A stretch of DNA of 64,000 bases from Pseudoduganella flava (GTDB lineage: Bacteria; Pseudomonadota; Gammaproteobacteria; Burkholderiales; Burkholderiaceae_D): positions 186,001 through 250,000 of the forward strand of contig NZ_VLKW01000001.1 of the NCBI RefSeq assembly GCF_007830495.1, given 5' to 3'. Positions 1 through 8,116 of the stretch are shown here, piece by piece. The stretch's first letter is position 1. Every line of letters begins with the position of its first letter. A program made the position numbers and the translations under genes. The notes under the pieces were generated by a model. That model searched no databases and was not told where the DNA came from. It saw only the letters and a list, made by a program, of their open reading frames with translations.

Positions 1-447
1 TCGGCCTTCCTGCTGAAGGCGGACGGCAAGGTGCGCCAGGACCAGGACTTCATCTTCTACAACAACCTGAAGTCCACCGACGGCTCCGTGCAGCACTCGG
101 GCGACAACCGCACCGGCGCGGGCGACGGCGACGACGAGACCGTGCGCATCGACCTCTCCAAGGTGCCGGCCGAAGTGGACCGCATCGCCGTGTGCGTGAC
201 GATCCACGATGCCGACAACCGCCGCCAGAACTTCGGCCAGGTGCAGAAGGCCTTCGTGCGCTGCGTGAACAGCGCGACGAACCAGGAGATCGCCCGCTAT
301 GACCTGTCCGAGGACGGCTCGACGGAGACGGCGATGGTGTTCGGCGAGGTCTATCGCAACGGCGCCGACTGGAAGTTCCGCGCCGTCGGCCAGGGCTACA
401 AGGGCGGCCTGCATGCCCTCGCAACGAACTACGGTGTATCGGTCTAA
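1..447 (+). CDS. TerD family protein (5' truncated)
   Basis: The frame is open from base 1 and reads [11 protein letters not shown] followed by DFIFYNN, which is the early-middle part of a TerD/TerE/TerX domain, so the start lies before the window. The acidic stretch [11 protein letters not shown] is the calcium-binding type motif of the family and recurs in the gene at 1163. TerD proteins are cytoplasmic stress proteins linked to tellurite resistance; their biochemical role is not settled. The next gene starts 3 bases after the stop, so the set is probably one operon. Confidence 0.9.
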   Translation, partial: SAFLLKADGKVRQDQDFIFYNNLKSTDGSVQHSGDNRTGAGDGDDETVRIDLSKVPAEVDRIAVCVTIHDADNRRQNFGQVQKAFVRCVNSATNQEIARYDLSEDGSTETAMVFGEVYRNGADWKFRAVGQGYKGGLHALATNYGVSV

Positions 448-450
448 GCC

Positions 451-1149
451 ATGCCCGTCTTCACCGTAACAGGGGACGAGGATCCGTTCCTGCACGTGAC
501 CCTGCGCCATGGCGAGAAGATCTATTGCGAAGCGAACGCCATGGTGATGATGGAATCGAGCCTGGAGTTGAAGGGCAAGATGAACGGCGGACTGGGGGCG
601 GCGCTGATGCGCACGTTCGCCAACGGCGAGTCGTTCTTCCAGCAGCACATCGAGGCGACGAAAGGGGACGGCGATTGCCTGCTGGCCCCGACGCTGCCCG
701 GTGCGATGCAGGTGCTCGACGTGGGTCCGCGCCAGTACATGATCAGCGACGGTGCGTTCGTGGCGGCATCGTCCGGCGTGGACCTGAACGTGCGCACGCA
801 GAACGTGGGCAACGCGCTGTTCGGCCAGACCGGCGGGTTCTTCATCACGGAGACTTCCGGCAGCGGCCAGCTGGTGGTATCGGGCTTCGGCTCGGTGGCC
901 ACGCTGGACGTGGTACCCGGCAAGGAAGTCACGATCGATAACTCGCACGTCGTGTGCTGGGACAGCTCGCTGCGTTACGAGATCTCGGTGGCGACGAGCC
1001 GCAGCAGCGGCTTCCTCGGCAACCTGGTGAACAGCGTGACGAGCGGCGAAGGCATGGTGCTCCGCTTCTCCGGAAGCGGCAAGGTGGTGGTGTGCTCCCG
1101 CAGCCGCGCGGCGTTCCTCGCGTGGCTGTCCAGCACCCGCCCGCAATGA
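451..1149 (+). CDS. AIM24 / TIGR00266-like protein of the ter gene set
   Basis: This 232-residue protein has the beta-rich, glycine-rich pattern of the AIM24/TIGR00266 family: an N-terminal region with VMMESSLELKGKMNGG, then FITETSGSGQLVVSGFGSVATLDV in the middle and a VLRFSGSGKV segment near the end. There is no signal peptide or membrane segment, so it is probably cytoplasmic. Members of this family often sit beside TerD proteins, as here, between two TerD genes with short gaps (3 and 13 bases). Its molecular activity is unknown. The family call rests on remembered sequence character and was not searched. Confidence 0.75.
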   Translation: MPVFTVTGDEDPFLHVTLRHGEKIYCEANAMVMMESSLELKGKMNGGLGAALMRTFANGESFFQQHIEATKGDGDCLLAPTLPGAMQVLDVGPRQYMISDGAFVAASSGVDLNVRTQNVGNALFGQTGGFFITETSGSGQLVVSGFGSVATLDVVPGKEVTIDNSHVVCWDSSLRYEISVATSRSSGFLGNLVNSVTSGEGMVLRFSGSGKVVVCSRSRAAFLAWLSSTRPQ

Positions 1150-1162
1150 TAAGGAGGTAGCG

Positions 1163-1744
1163 ATGTCTGTGAATTTGACGAAGGGCCAGAAGATCTCTCT
1201 GGACAAGGAAGCCGGTGCCACGCTGACGCACGTCGCGATGGGCCTGGGCTGGGATGCCGTGAAGAGCAAGGGCTTCCTCGGCTTCGGCACGAAGAGCGCC
1301 GAGATCGATCTGGACGCGTCGTGCGTGTTGTTCGACGAGGCCAACAAGCCGGTGGACGTCATCTGGTTCCGCCAGCTGAAGAGCCGCGACGGCAGCATCA
1401 TGCACTCGGGCGACAACCGCACCGGCGCGGGCGACGGCGACGACGAGCAGATCAGCGTCAACCTGCAGCAGGTGCCCGCGAACGTGAAGAGCATCGTGTT
1501 CACGGTGAACAGCTTCACGGGCCAGAGCTTCACGCAAGTGCAGAACGCCTACTGCCGTCTGCTGAACGCGAACAACGGCAAGGAAGTGGCGCGGTTCGAC
1601 CTGTCCGTGCAAGGGGCGCACAGCGCGCAGATCATGGCGAAGCTGTACCGCCACAACGGCGAATGGAAGATGCACGCGATCGGCGAGAACGGCACCGGCC
1701 GCACGTTCGACGACCTGCTGCCGCAGATCGCGCAGCACCTGTAA
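1163..1744 (+). CDS. TerD family protein
   Basis: A complete 193-residue TerD-family protein starting MSVNLTKGQKISLDKE, the usual N-terminus of the family. It has the [15 protein letters not shown] calcium-binding type motif around residues 75-90 and the C-terminal AxxMAKLYRHNGEWKMHAIGE block typical of TerD/TerE. A good ribosome site (AAGGAGG) lies just before the ATG. It is the third gene of the ter set. A GC-rich hairpin (1753-1774) follows the stop. Likely role: stress or tellurite tolerance; the exact paralogue (TerD, TerE or TerZ) cannot be decided from sequence alone. Confidence 0.92.
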   Translation: MSVNLTKGQKISLDKEAGATLTHVAMGLGWDAVKSKGFLGFGTKSAEIDLDASCVLFDEANKPVDVIWFRQLKSRDGSIMHSGDNRTGAGDGDDEQISVNLQQVPANVKSIVFTVNSFTGQSFTQVQNAYCRLLNANNGKEVARFDLSVQGAHSAQIMAKLYRHNGEWKMHAIGENGTGRTFDDLLPQIAQHL

Positions 1745-1752
1745 CGAATCAC

Positions 1753-1774
1753 GCGGCGGTGCGTGCACCGCCGC
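1753..1774 (+). terminator. GC hairpin after the ter genes, possible terminator
   Basis: A 10-bp perfect stem, GCGGCGGTGC with GCACCGCCGC, with a 2-base centre lies 8 bases after the TerD stop. No T-run follows, so it is either a Rho-dependent or weak terminator, or an RNA 3'-end stabiliser. Confidence 0.4.
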
Positions 1775-1880
1775 AGCGAATGTGTAGTACGTAAGGAGTT
1801 TCACCAGCGCCTGCCCCATGGCGCGCTTCCCTTTGCGGTGGTGCGGGTAACCGGCCACCGCTTTTTTTTCGTCCGCCAAC

Positions 1881-2090
1881 AATTTCCAAAACGGAGGGAC
1901 TGTCCCTCGTTTCAAGAAATATTTCCAAAACCGAGGGACAGTCCCTCCACGTTGTTTTCCGCCGCTGACCTGTCGGCATTCGCCTTCGGATCGCAGCGGC
2001 TTATAAACCGTGGCGATGCCGCGACAGTGGGCGAGGGGGACTGTCCCTCGGTTCTGGCAATATTTCCTAAATCGAGGGACAGTCCCCTGT
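1881..2090. repeat. Palindromic repeat cluster 1 (GGGACTGTCCC type)
   Basis: Two paired units lie in the gap between the TerD gene and the next gene. Unit A has arms 1893-1909 (GGAGGGACTGTCCCTCG) and 1932-1948, its exact 17-base reverse complement. Unit B has arms 2036-2050 and 2073-2087, an exact 15-base inverted pair. Each arm is itself a near-perfect palindrome. The arms are 37-39 bases apart, and the AT-rich linker contains GAAATATTTC (a palindrome) or a close variant. The same unit recurs at 24823-25050. Nothing else is seen in 1775-2149. Confidence 0.85.
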
Positions 2091-2149
2091 GGTTTGGCGG
2101 CCACGCGCCGTTGCGTTATGCTGACGTCCTTTCGTGTTATCGATGCCGC

Positions 2150-2443
2150 ATGCGCCTGTTGCAACTGATCCTGATCGCCGCCGTGTTTCTTGCCGTGCTG
2201 ACCGCGCCGGCGGTGCTGGTGGCACGTGGCTTGTGGCGGCGCGGGTATCCGCTGGCGCCGCGCTGCCTGCGCGTCATCGTGCCGCTGCAGGTGCTCCTGG
2301 CGCTGGGCGCGGTCGTGTTGGGCGATGCGCTGGGGCGCCACGAGCTGCCGGCGCTGATCGTCGTTGCGACGCTCGGCACGAGCGCGTTGGGCGCCGCCGC
2401 GATGTGGGCGATCGGCGCGCTGTTCCCGGCGCGCCTGCTGTGA
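2150..2443 (+). CDS. Small hydrophobic membrane protein, unknown function
   Basis: A 97-residue frame starting MRLLQLILIAAVFLAVLTAPAV. It reads as about three membrane segments (residues 3-24, 42-60 and 65-88) separated by short Arg-rich loops. The longer open frame upstream runs through the repeat cluster and is not credible, so I start at this ATG even though no clear ribosome site precedes it. It is convergent with the esterase gene: its stop and that gene's stop codon abut. I do not recognise a family. Codon use looks coding (GC-rich third positions). Confidence 0.5.
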   Translation: MRLLQLILIAAVFLAVLTAPAVLVARGLWRRGYPLAPRCLRVIVPLQVLLALGAVVLGDALGRHELPALIVVATLGTSALGAAAMWAIGALFPARLL

Positions 2444-3385
2444 CTACCTCAGGAAGAACTCCATCCCGCGCGACATCGCCGGGAACGCTGCCGAGCCGTG
2501 GTTCTCCTGCGCCAGCACGTGGAATTGCACCCGTTCGAGCGCGCCGTTCATGCCTTGCAGCGTTGCCGCGAGTTCGCGTGCCGCGTCGATCATCCGCCGC
2601 GTCGCTTGCACTCCCGCGTGCGATTCGGCCGATGCGCTGGCCGCCGCCGGTTGTTCCAGTTCGCCTACCGTCAGCAGCAGCGACGGCCGCGCAGGCAGCG
2701 CGGCGGCGCGCTTGGCGAAGCCTGCCAGTTCGCCCAGCACGTAGCGGTCGCGATACCAGATCGACGGGCTCGCGGCAAGGTAGGTCTGGAACATGCCCGG
2801 CCGCGTGAACAGCGCGTGCAGCGTGCACAGGCCGCCGTACGAGTGGCCGTACAGCGCCTGCCTGCCCGTGTCAATCGGCGCAAGCGTGCGCACCAGTGGC
2901 TTCAGTTCCTGGTCGATGAAATCGAGGAAGCGATCGGCCCCGCCTTCAGCCGCCGGCATGCCGGCACCGGATGGCGGCGTGTAGTCTCGCGTGCGCGCCG
3001 GGCCGTCGTAATCGTCGCCGCCCGCGTAGCCGATGCCGACGACGACCGGTGCCGCCTGCCCCTTCGCCTTGCTGCGCCGCGCCGCCGTGCGGGCAATCAG
3101 GGCCAGCGTGGGGAACGATGCATTGCCATCCAGCGCATACAGCACCGGATGGCCCTGCGGCGGCGCCGGCGTGTCCGGGATGCTGACGAAGATCCGGTAG
3201 CGCTGCCCCGTGATCGCCGAGGCGATATCGCACTGGCGCGCCTGCGGCAGCACGGCCGTCTGCCAGCCATCGTCCGCGCGCGCCATGGCGGGAACGAATG
3301 CCGGCAGCAGCACGCCGCCAAGCAGCAGGCCGCTCGCGCCAAGCACGCGGCGCCGCGCAGGGTGCAAGAGTTCGTGGCCGGCCAT
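2444..3385 (-). CDS. Exported alpha/beta-hydrolase, probable siderophore esterase
   Basis: A 313-residue protein with an N-terminal RRRVLGASGLLLGG stretch, a twin-arginine-like export signal, followed by the putative esterase (PF00756) fold. The nucleophile motif GHSYGG places the serine near residue 182; a late NHGSAAF supplies the likely catalytic histidine. The overall layout resembles IroE/Fes/BesA enzymes that cut ferric siderophores. A perfect Fur-box palindrome lies 56 bases upstream of the ATG, which supports an iron-uptake role. The TonB receptor at 9571-11682 carries a similar box. Esterase activity is well supported; the siderophore substrate is inferred. Confidence 0.8.
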   Translation of the reverse strand: MAGHELLHPARRRVLGASGLLLGGVLLPAFVPAMARADDGWQTAVLPQARQCDIASAITGQRYRIFVSIPDTPAPPQGHPVLYALDGNASFPTLALIARTAARRSKAKGQAAPVVVGIGYAGGDDYDGPARTRDYTPPSGAGMPAAEGGADRFLDFIDQELKPLVRTLAPIDTGRQALYGHSYGGLCTLHALFTRPGMFQTYLAASPSIWYRDRYVLGELAGFAKRAAALPARPSLLLTVGELEQPAAASASAESHAGVQATRRMIDAARELAATLQGMNGALERVQFHVLAQENHGSAAFPAMSRGMEFFLR

Positions 3386-3440
3386 CAGAATTCCACCGTG
3401 GCCGGCATGTGTACAAGAAGGGCGGACGTCATTGCTTTTT

Positions 3441-3459
3441 AATGAGAATAATTCTCATT
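3441..3459. promoter_or_regulatory. Fur box upstream of the esterase
   Basis: AATGAGAAT-A-ATTCTCATT is a perfect 9-1-9 palindrome matching the Fur consensus closely. It lies 56 bases before the esterase start, so iron repression of that gene is expected. Confidence 0.85.
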
Positions 3460-3502
3460 CTAACTCGACTTTGGCCGGCGCGCACCTGCCCGGCATGAAT
3501 CG

Positions 3503-5827
3503 TCACGACTGCGCGGCAATGATCGCCGCGTTGTACACGGCATGCGTCACCACGGCCGCCAGCAAACCCTGGTTGCGCTGGTACGCATACGCGGCGCACA
3601 GCCCGAGCGCGAACACGGGCACCATCGACAGCGGCGGGTGCACGACGGCGAACAGCGCCGCGCTGGCCGCCATTGCGGCGGCGGGCGGCAGCGAGCGGCG
3701 CAAGCCGCCGAACAGCAGGCCGCGGAAAATGAATTCCTCGAACAGCGGCGCGGCCACGCAGGCAATCGCGAACAGCAGCGGCAGCGCGAAGTCGCGGTCA
3801 GGTCGCGGCAGCTCGATGCCGTAGCGGCGCACGGCCACCATCCACAGCAGCCCCGCCGCGATCGCGGGTAGTGCGCAGACGATCCCCGTCGCCACCGCGC
3901 CGCCGATGGACCCGTGCCGCAGCACTGGCACGCCGGCGGTGCGCATGCGCCAGTAGACGAGCCGCGCGACGCCGTACACGACGGCGCCGGCAATGGCCAG
4001 CGCGATCGCCAGCTCGGACAGCGCCGGCGGCCCATCGCCGTCATGCAGCAGCGCGAATGCGATGGCCTGCACGACGAAGAACAGCAGCGCGGCGGCCATG
4101 CCGTCGACAGCCGACACGCGCGGCGGTGCCGCGGCACCGGGGTCGAGCAGATACGGCAAGTGGTCGCGCGCCTTCTGCCACAACGCCAGCGCAAGTCCGA
4201 TCACCAGCACGACCACGGACAGGCGGTGCGCCCACTCGTCGGTGTACAACGCATAACCGTATGCGGATGCCAGAAGCGAGTACAGGTAGACGTAGGTGGG
4301 CCGGATGCGCGCACCAGGTTCCGTGGCCAGCGGATCGGATGCCCACACGCCGAGCGCCACGGCGATCAGCGCGAACACGGGAATGCCGATTGCAACGAGG
4401 CCGATGCGCGCCGCCAGGTGCATGATCATGTGCCCGTCCAGCGCGGGCGCGAATGCGAGGCCCAGCGCGAACACGGCGGCCGGATACACGAGCGCCAGCA
4501 GCCCCCACAGCCGCGCCTTCTCGGCCAGCATCCGTTCCAGCGTGCCGGGGAACGTGTAGAGCATCCACAGCGACTGGCCTTCCGTGTTGATGGTCTGGAA
4601 GGCGGACAGCAGCAGCACGTAGCTGCCCAGGCCAAACGCGATCGAGGCCAGCAGCGCCTGGTCCTGCCCAAGCTCCGCGAAGGCTTGCATGCGGCCGGAG
4701 AAGAACACCTGGCTGCCGATGATCACCACGGGCACGACGAGGCTTTGCACAAGAAACGAACGGTCGCGCCCCAGCAGGCGCAGTTCGCGCCGCTGCAGCG
4801 GCGTGCCGGGCAGGCGATCCAGCGTGTCCGCGCGGCCCGCCGTGCGCGCTGTCTCGCGCGAGCTGGCCGCCACCACGCCGCCGGCCAGCTGCCGTGCCAG
4901 CAGCGCGATGCCGGCCCACAGCACCAGCGCCGTCACCAGCGCCATCGCGCCGAACAGCGCCAGCGCGGCCGGCAGTGTGCGGGCGTCGAGCCAGAGCAGC
5001 ACGACGCCGGGCGGGGTCCACTGCGTCCACGCGGGCCAGGCGCGCGCCCAGCCCAGCGTCAGCGCGCCGTTGCCTGTCGCCAGCGAGATCACCAGGTACA
5101 TCAGCGGCATCGAGACGATCGAGATCGCAGCCTGCAGGTTGCGCAGCCGCGAAGGCGGCATCGCCAGCCGCAGGCCCGTATCGACCAGCGTGCGCAGCAC
5201 AGCCGCCTGCGCCAACAGCGCCAGTGTGGCGGCCACCGCGGCGAGCGGCGCGCTCCAGCGCATCCCCGTGTGCCAGGCAGTGGCGACGGTGGCGGGCCAC
5301 AGCACCAGCAAGCCGGTGGGATTGGTCACCGTGCGTTCCAGCACGCGTGCCCAAAGTAGGGCACTGCGTCCGACCGGCAGCGTGACGAGCCATTCGAGGT
5401 CCCAGTCCGGCTGCGCCAGCTCGCGGCTGGCCAGCGGCACCAGCAGCGCGACGAGCCACAGCAACGTCAGTTCCATCGTCACGCCCGCCGTCAGCTCGGG
5501 CGAGAACGGCGCTTCCAGCAACTCCGCGCCGACCACGCGCTCGCGGTCGTCGATGCCCACCTGTGCACCGCAGGCGGTGGCAGGCGTCAGCTCGCACTGC
5601 AGGTTCACGAGGATCTGGTGCGACATGTGGGTGAACGCCAGCGTCATCAGCACGGCGACGACGAGCGACACGATCCAGCGGCCGCGCCGCTTGCCGGCGG
5701 TGGCGGCGCGCTTGCCGGCCTTCGCGGGGCGGCGCGACACGGTGGCCAGGTTCACCAGCCGGCGCAGCCGCAGGCGCACCAGCAGCCACGCGGCTTGCGC
5801 GCCGCCGACGGGAGGCAGGGCGTTCAT
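3503..5827 (-). CDS. ABC transporter permease fused to a CPBP (CAAX-type) intramembrane protease
   Basis: The 774-residue product starts MNALPPVGG, and its ATG overlaps the stop of the ATPase gene by 4 bases (ATGA), implying coupled translation. The first roughly 550 residues form a large polytopic membrane region of ABC-2/NatB type with many hydrophobic segments and a periplasmic Cys-containing loop. The C-terminal part carries the three CPBP glutamic-protease motifs: EEFIFR (E697, E698, R702), FAVVH and HAVYN. The pair with the ATPase makes an exporter; the protease may process a small substrate or act in immunity or signalling. Substrate is unknown. The open frame continues upstream inside the ATPase gene, but that part is antisense-like and not used. 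Confidence 0.85.
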   Translation of the reverse strand: MNALPPVGGAQAAWLLVRLRLRRLVNLATVSRRPAKAGKRAATAGKRRGRWIVSLVVAVLMTLAFTHMSHQILVNLQCELTPATACGAQVGIDDRERVVGAELLEAPFSPELTAGVTMELTLLWLVALLVPLASRELAQPDWDLEWLVTLPVGRSALLWARVLERTVTNPTGLLVLWPATVATAWHTGMRWSAPLAAVAATLALLAQAAVLRTLVDTGLRLAMPPSRLRNLQAAISIVSMPLMYLVISLATGNGALTLGWARAWPAWTQWTPPGVVLLWLDARTLPAALALFGAMALVTALVLWAGIALLARQLAGGVVAASSRETARTAGRADTLDRLPGTPLQRRELRLLGRDRSFLVQSLVVPVVIIGSQVFFSGRMQAFAELGQDQALLASIAFGLGSYVLLLSAFQTINTEGQSLWMLYTFPGTLERMLAEKARLWGLLALVYPAAVFALGLAFAPALDGHMIMHLAARIGLVAIGIPVFALIAVALGVWASDPLATEPGARIRPTYVYLYSLLASAYGYALYTDEWAHRLSVVVLVIGLALALWQKARDHLPYLLDPGAAAPPRVSAVDGMAAALLFFVVQAIAFALLHDGDGPPALSELAIALAIAGAVVYGVARLVYWRMRTAGVPVLRHGSIGGAVATGIVCALPAIAAGLLWMVAVRRYGIELPRPDRDFALPLLFAIACVAAPLFEEFIFRGLLFGGLRRSLPPAAAMAASAALFAVVHPPLSMVPVFALGLCAAYAYQRNQGLLAAVVTHAVYNAAIIAAQS

Positions 5828-6549
5828 GGCTGCGCCGTCTCGTCGGTAATCTTCAGGAACACTTCCTCGAGCGACGTGCTGCTTTCGTCGCGCAACTCGT
5901 CCAGCGCGCCGGTGGCGACCAGCGTGCCGCGGTGGATGATGCCGACGCGGGCGCACATGCGCTGCGCCATGTCGAGCAGGTGGGTGGAGACAAAGATCGT
6001 CTTGCCGGCGGCGGCGCGGCCCACGAGCAGATCCTGCACGTCGCGCGCGGCGCGCGGGTCGAGGCCGTTGATCGGTTCGTCGAGGATCAGCACGGCCGGG
6101 TCGTGCACGAGCGCGCACGCAAGGCCCAGCTTCTTCTTCATCCCCATCGAGTAGTTGACGGCGAATTCCTCGGAGACTTCGCCGAGGCCGAATTCATCGA
6201 GCAGGATTTCGGCGCGCGCGGCCGCGTCGCGCCGCGGCAGGCCGTGCATCTCGCCGACGAACTGCAGGATCTCGCGGCCGCGCAGGTAGTCGTAGAAGAT
6301 CGGGTTGTCCGGCAGGTAGCCGACGTGCCGCTTCACTTCGGCACCGTCGCGGTGGCAATCGAGGCCGTCGACGAGCACGCGGCCGGCACTGGGCACGAGG
6401 ATGCCCATCATCATGCGGATCGTCGTCGTCTTGCCGGCACCGTTCGGGCCGAGAAAGCCGAAGACCTCGCCGCGCCGCACCGTCAGGTGCAGCGGGCGCA
6501 CCGCTTCATAGTCGCCATAGCGCTTGGCCAGGCCGTCGAACTCGATCAT
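5824..6549 (-). CDS. ABC transporter ATP-binding protein
   Basis: A 241-residue ATPase with Walker A GPNGAGKT (residues 34-41), the signature region YSMGMKKKLGLA, Walker B AVLILDEP and an H-loop (STHLLD). The MKKK variant of the signature is usual in the NatA / ABC-2 exporter group. It energises the membrane protein encoded immediately downstream and overlapping by 4 bases, so the two form one exporter. The substrate cannot be read from the sequence. Confidence 0.92.
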   Translation of the reverse strand: MIEFDGLAKRYGDYEAVRPLHLTVRRGEVFGFLGPNGAGKTTTIRMMMGILVPSAGRVLVDGLDCHRDGAEVKRHVGYLPDNPIFYDYLRGREILQFVGEMHGLPRRDAAARAEILLDEFGLGEVSEEFAVNYSMGMKKKLGLACALVHDPAVLILDEPINGLDPRAARDVQDLLVGRAAAGKTIFVSTHLLDMAQRMCARVGIIHRGTLVATGALDELRDESSTSLEEVFLKITDETAQP

Positions 6550-6606
6550 GTCGCTCCCGCGCGTGGAAGAGGAGCGACGATGTTACACCAGGGGTAACCG
6601 TGACGT

Positions 6607-7281
6607 TCAGTCGTGCCGCAAGCTCATGCCGATGCGGTCCGTGCGCGGCGCCCAGCTGCCCTTGATGTCGGCCGAGACGAGGATCCGTTCGGCGCGGCCG
6701 ATCAGCAGCGCGCGCGGCACCGTGCCGAAGAAGCGCGAGTCGCCGCTGTTGTCGCGGTTATCGCCCAGCATCAGGTAGCTGTCCTTCGGCACCGTGATGG
6801 GGCCGAAGTCGCGCATCGCGCGCACCTGCGGCAGCACCTGGATGCGGTAGCTCGCGTCGCCGGCGTCTTCGCGCAGCCGCAGCGCGGCCAGGTCGCCCAG
6901 CGGCGCCACGTGCTCGATCGCGTTGTCCAGCACCGTGTAGTCGGCCTGGCGGCCGTTGATCAGCAGCCGCTCGCCGCGCATCTCGACGGTGTCGCCGGGC
7001 AGCGCGGCGATGCGCTTGATCAGCCGGGTGCCGTCCTTCGGCGACGAGAACGTGACGATGTCGCCGCGGTGCGGTTCGCCGGTGCGCGCCAGCGAGATGT
7101 CGGTCAGCGGGATCTTCACGTCGTAGGCGAGGCGGTTGACGAACACCACGTCGCCTTCGAGCAGGTTCGGACGCATCGACGCGGACGGGATCGGATTCCA
7201 GTCCGCCACCGCGGTGCGGAAGATCCCAAACAGCAGCAGGAACGCAAGAAAGCCCTTGTTGGCGCGGATGACGTCTTTCAT
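6607..7281 (-). CDS. lepB: Signal peptidase I
   Basis: Starting at MKDVIRANKGF gives a 224-residue protein with one N-terminal membrane anchor (about residues 10-26). The catalytic dyad is visible as Ser35 in PSASM and Lys89 in LIKRIAALPGD, and the conserved GDNRDNSGDSR block follows. It cleaves signal peptides at the outer face of the inner membrane. It is shorter than the two-anchor LepB of E. coli and is not next to lepA, so it may be a second, accessory signal peptidase. The longer open frame upstream crosses the ArsR gene and is rejected. Confidence 0.9.
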   Translation of the reverse strand: MKDVIRANKGFLAFLLLFGIFRTAVADWNPIPSASMRPNLLEGDVVFVNRLAYDVKIPLTDISLARTGEPHRGDIVTFSSPKDGTRLIKRIAALPGDTVEMRGERLLINGRQADYTVLDNAIEHVAPLGDLAALRLREDAGDASYRIQVLPQVRAMRDFGPITVPKDSYLMLGDNRDNSGDSRFFGTVPRALLIGRAERILVSADIKGSWAPRTDRIGMSLRHD

Positions 7282-7342
7282 CGAAACTCCCGATACGAAG
7301 TTGGTGGAAAGGCCATCATCGGGCCGCAGGCTTAATCGTGGC

Positions 7343-8041
7343 TTATTCCGCGAGCTGGATGCCGAAGACCGCTTCGAGGCGCCGGCGGCCCGCAGGCGGC
7401 ACGGCAAGTGCGCGGCTATCCAGGTCCTGTTCGACCCAGCCCTTGTCCAGTGCGAGGCGCAGCAGCGCCGCGCCGAGCGCGCCGCCCAGGTGCGCGCGCC
7501 GTTCGCTCCAGTCCAGGCACGGGCAGGCGAAGCGACGCCGGCGTTGGCGCAACGCGGCAACGTCCAGGCCCAGGGCGGCGCAGCCCGCGGTGCCGGCCGG
7601 TGTCAGCGCGTAGCCGTCGTCTGCCGCGACCAGCCAGCCCTGGGTGAGCAGGCGATCGTGCAGCGCGACGGCCACGGTGCCGGCCATGTGGTCGTAGCAC
7701 GTGCGGGCATTGCGCAGCCGCGTGGGCGTCGTCGGCGTGAACGGCACGCGCGGCACGCCGGCGACGACGAGCAACGCCTCCAGAGCGGCCGCCACCTCCT
7801 GCCCGGCGAGGCTGTAGTAGCGGTGCTTGCCTTGCGCAAGCTGCTCCAGCAAGCCTTCGTCCTTCAGCTTCGCCAGGTGGGCGCTGGCGGTGGACGGGCT
7901 GACCTCGGCCACGACGGCCAGCTCCGTGCTGGTACGGGCGTGGCCGTCGAGCAGGCTGCACAGCATGCGTGCGCGGGCAGGTTCCGCGATCGCGGCGGCG
8001 ATGCGGGCAAGCCGCGTATCGGCGTGGACGGGTGCATCCAT
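7343..8041 (-). CDS. ArsR-family transcriptional regulator
   Basis: A 232-residue protein with an N-terminal winged helix (residues 8-75: ARMLCSLLDGHARTSTELA then VSPSTASAHLAKLKDEGLL) and a larger C-terminal region holding the cysteine cluster RRRRFACPCLDW near residue 190. It lies divergently, 75 bases from the P450-like gene, so it probably controls that gene and itself. The CPC motif could bind metal or sense oxidants, but this is inference. The divergent gap contains TTCGGT (8044-8049) and ACCGAA (8095-8100), a possible operator pair. Confidence 0.85.
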   Translation of the reverse strand: MDAPVHADTRLARIAAAIAEPARARMLCSLLDGHARTSTELAVVAEVSPSTASAHLAKLKDEGLLEQLAQGKHRYYSLAGQEVAAALEALLVVAGVPRVPFTPTTPTRLRNARTCYDHMAGTVAVALHDRLLTQGWLVAADDGYALTPAGTAGCAALGLDVAALRQRRRRFACPCLDWSERRAHLGGALGAALLRLALDKGWVEQDLDSRALAVPPAGRRRLEAVFGIQLAE

Positions 8042-8116
8042 GATTCGGTCCTGGGCGAAGTGTCGATGGGAGTCCTTCAGCATACTGCACACGAACCGAA
8101 CACGTAAAGGAGCAGC

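Noticed and set aside
929..2341. Minus-strand open frame of 470 codons across the AIM24/TerD genes and repeats
   Set aside because: It is antisense to well-supported genes, is rich in Arg/His/Gln, and passes straight through the repeat cluster.
6607..7560. Longer signal peptidase starting at 7560
   Set aside because: The extra 93 codons overlap the ArsR gene and have no homologous character; the membrane anchor begins at MKDVIRANKG.
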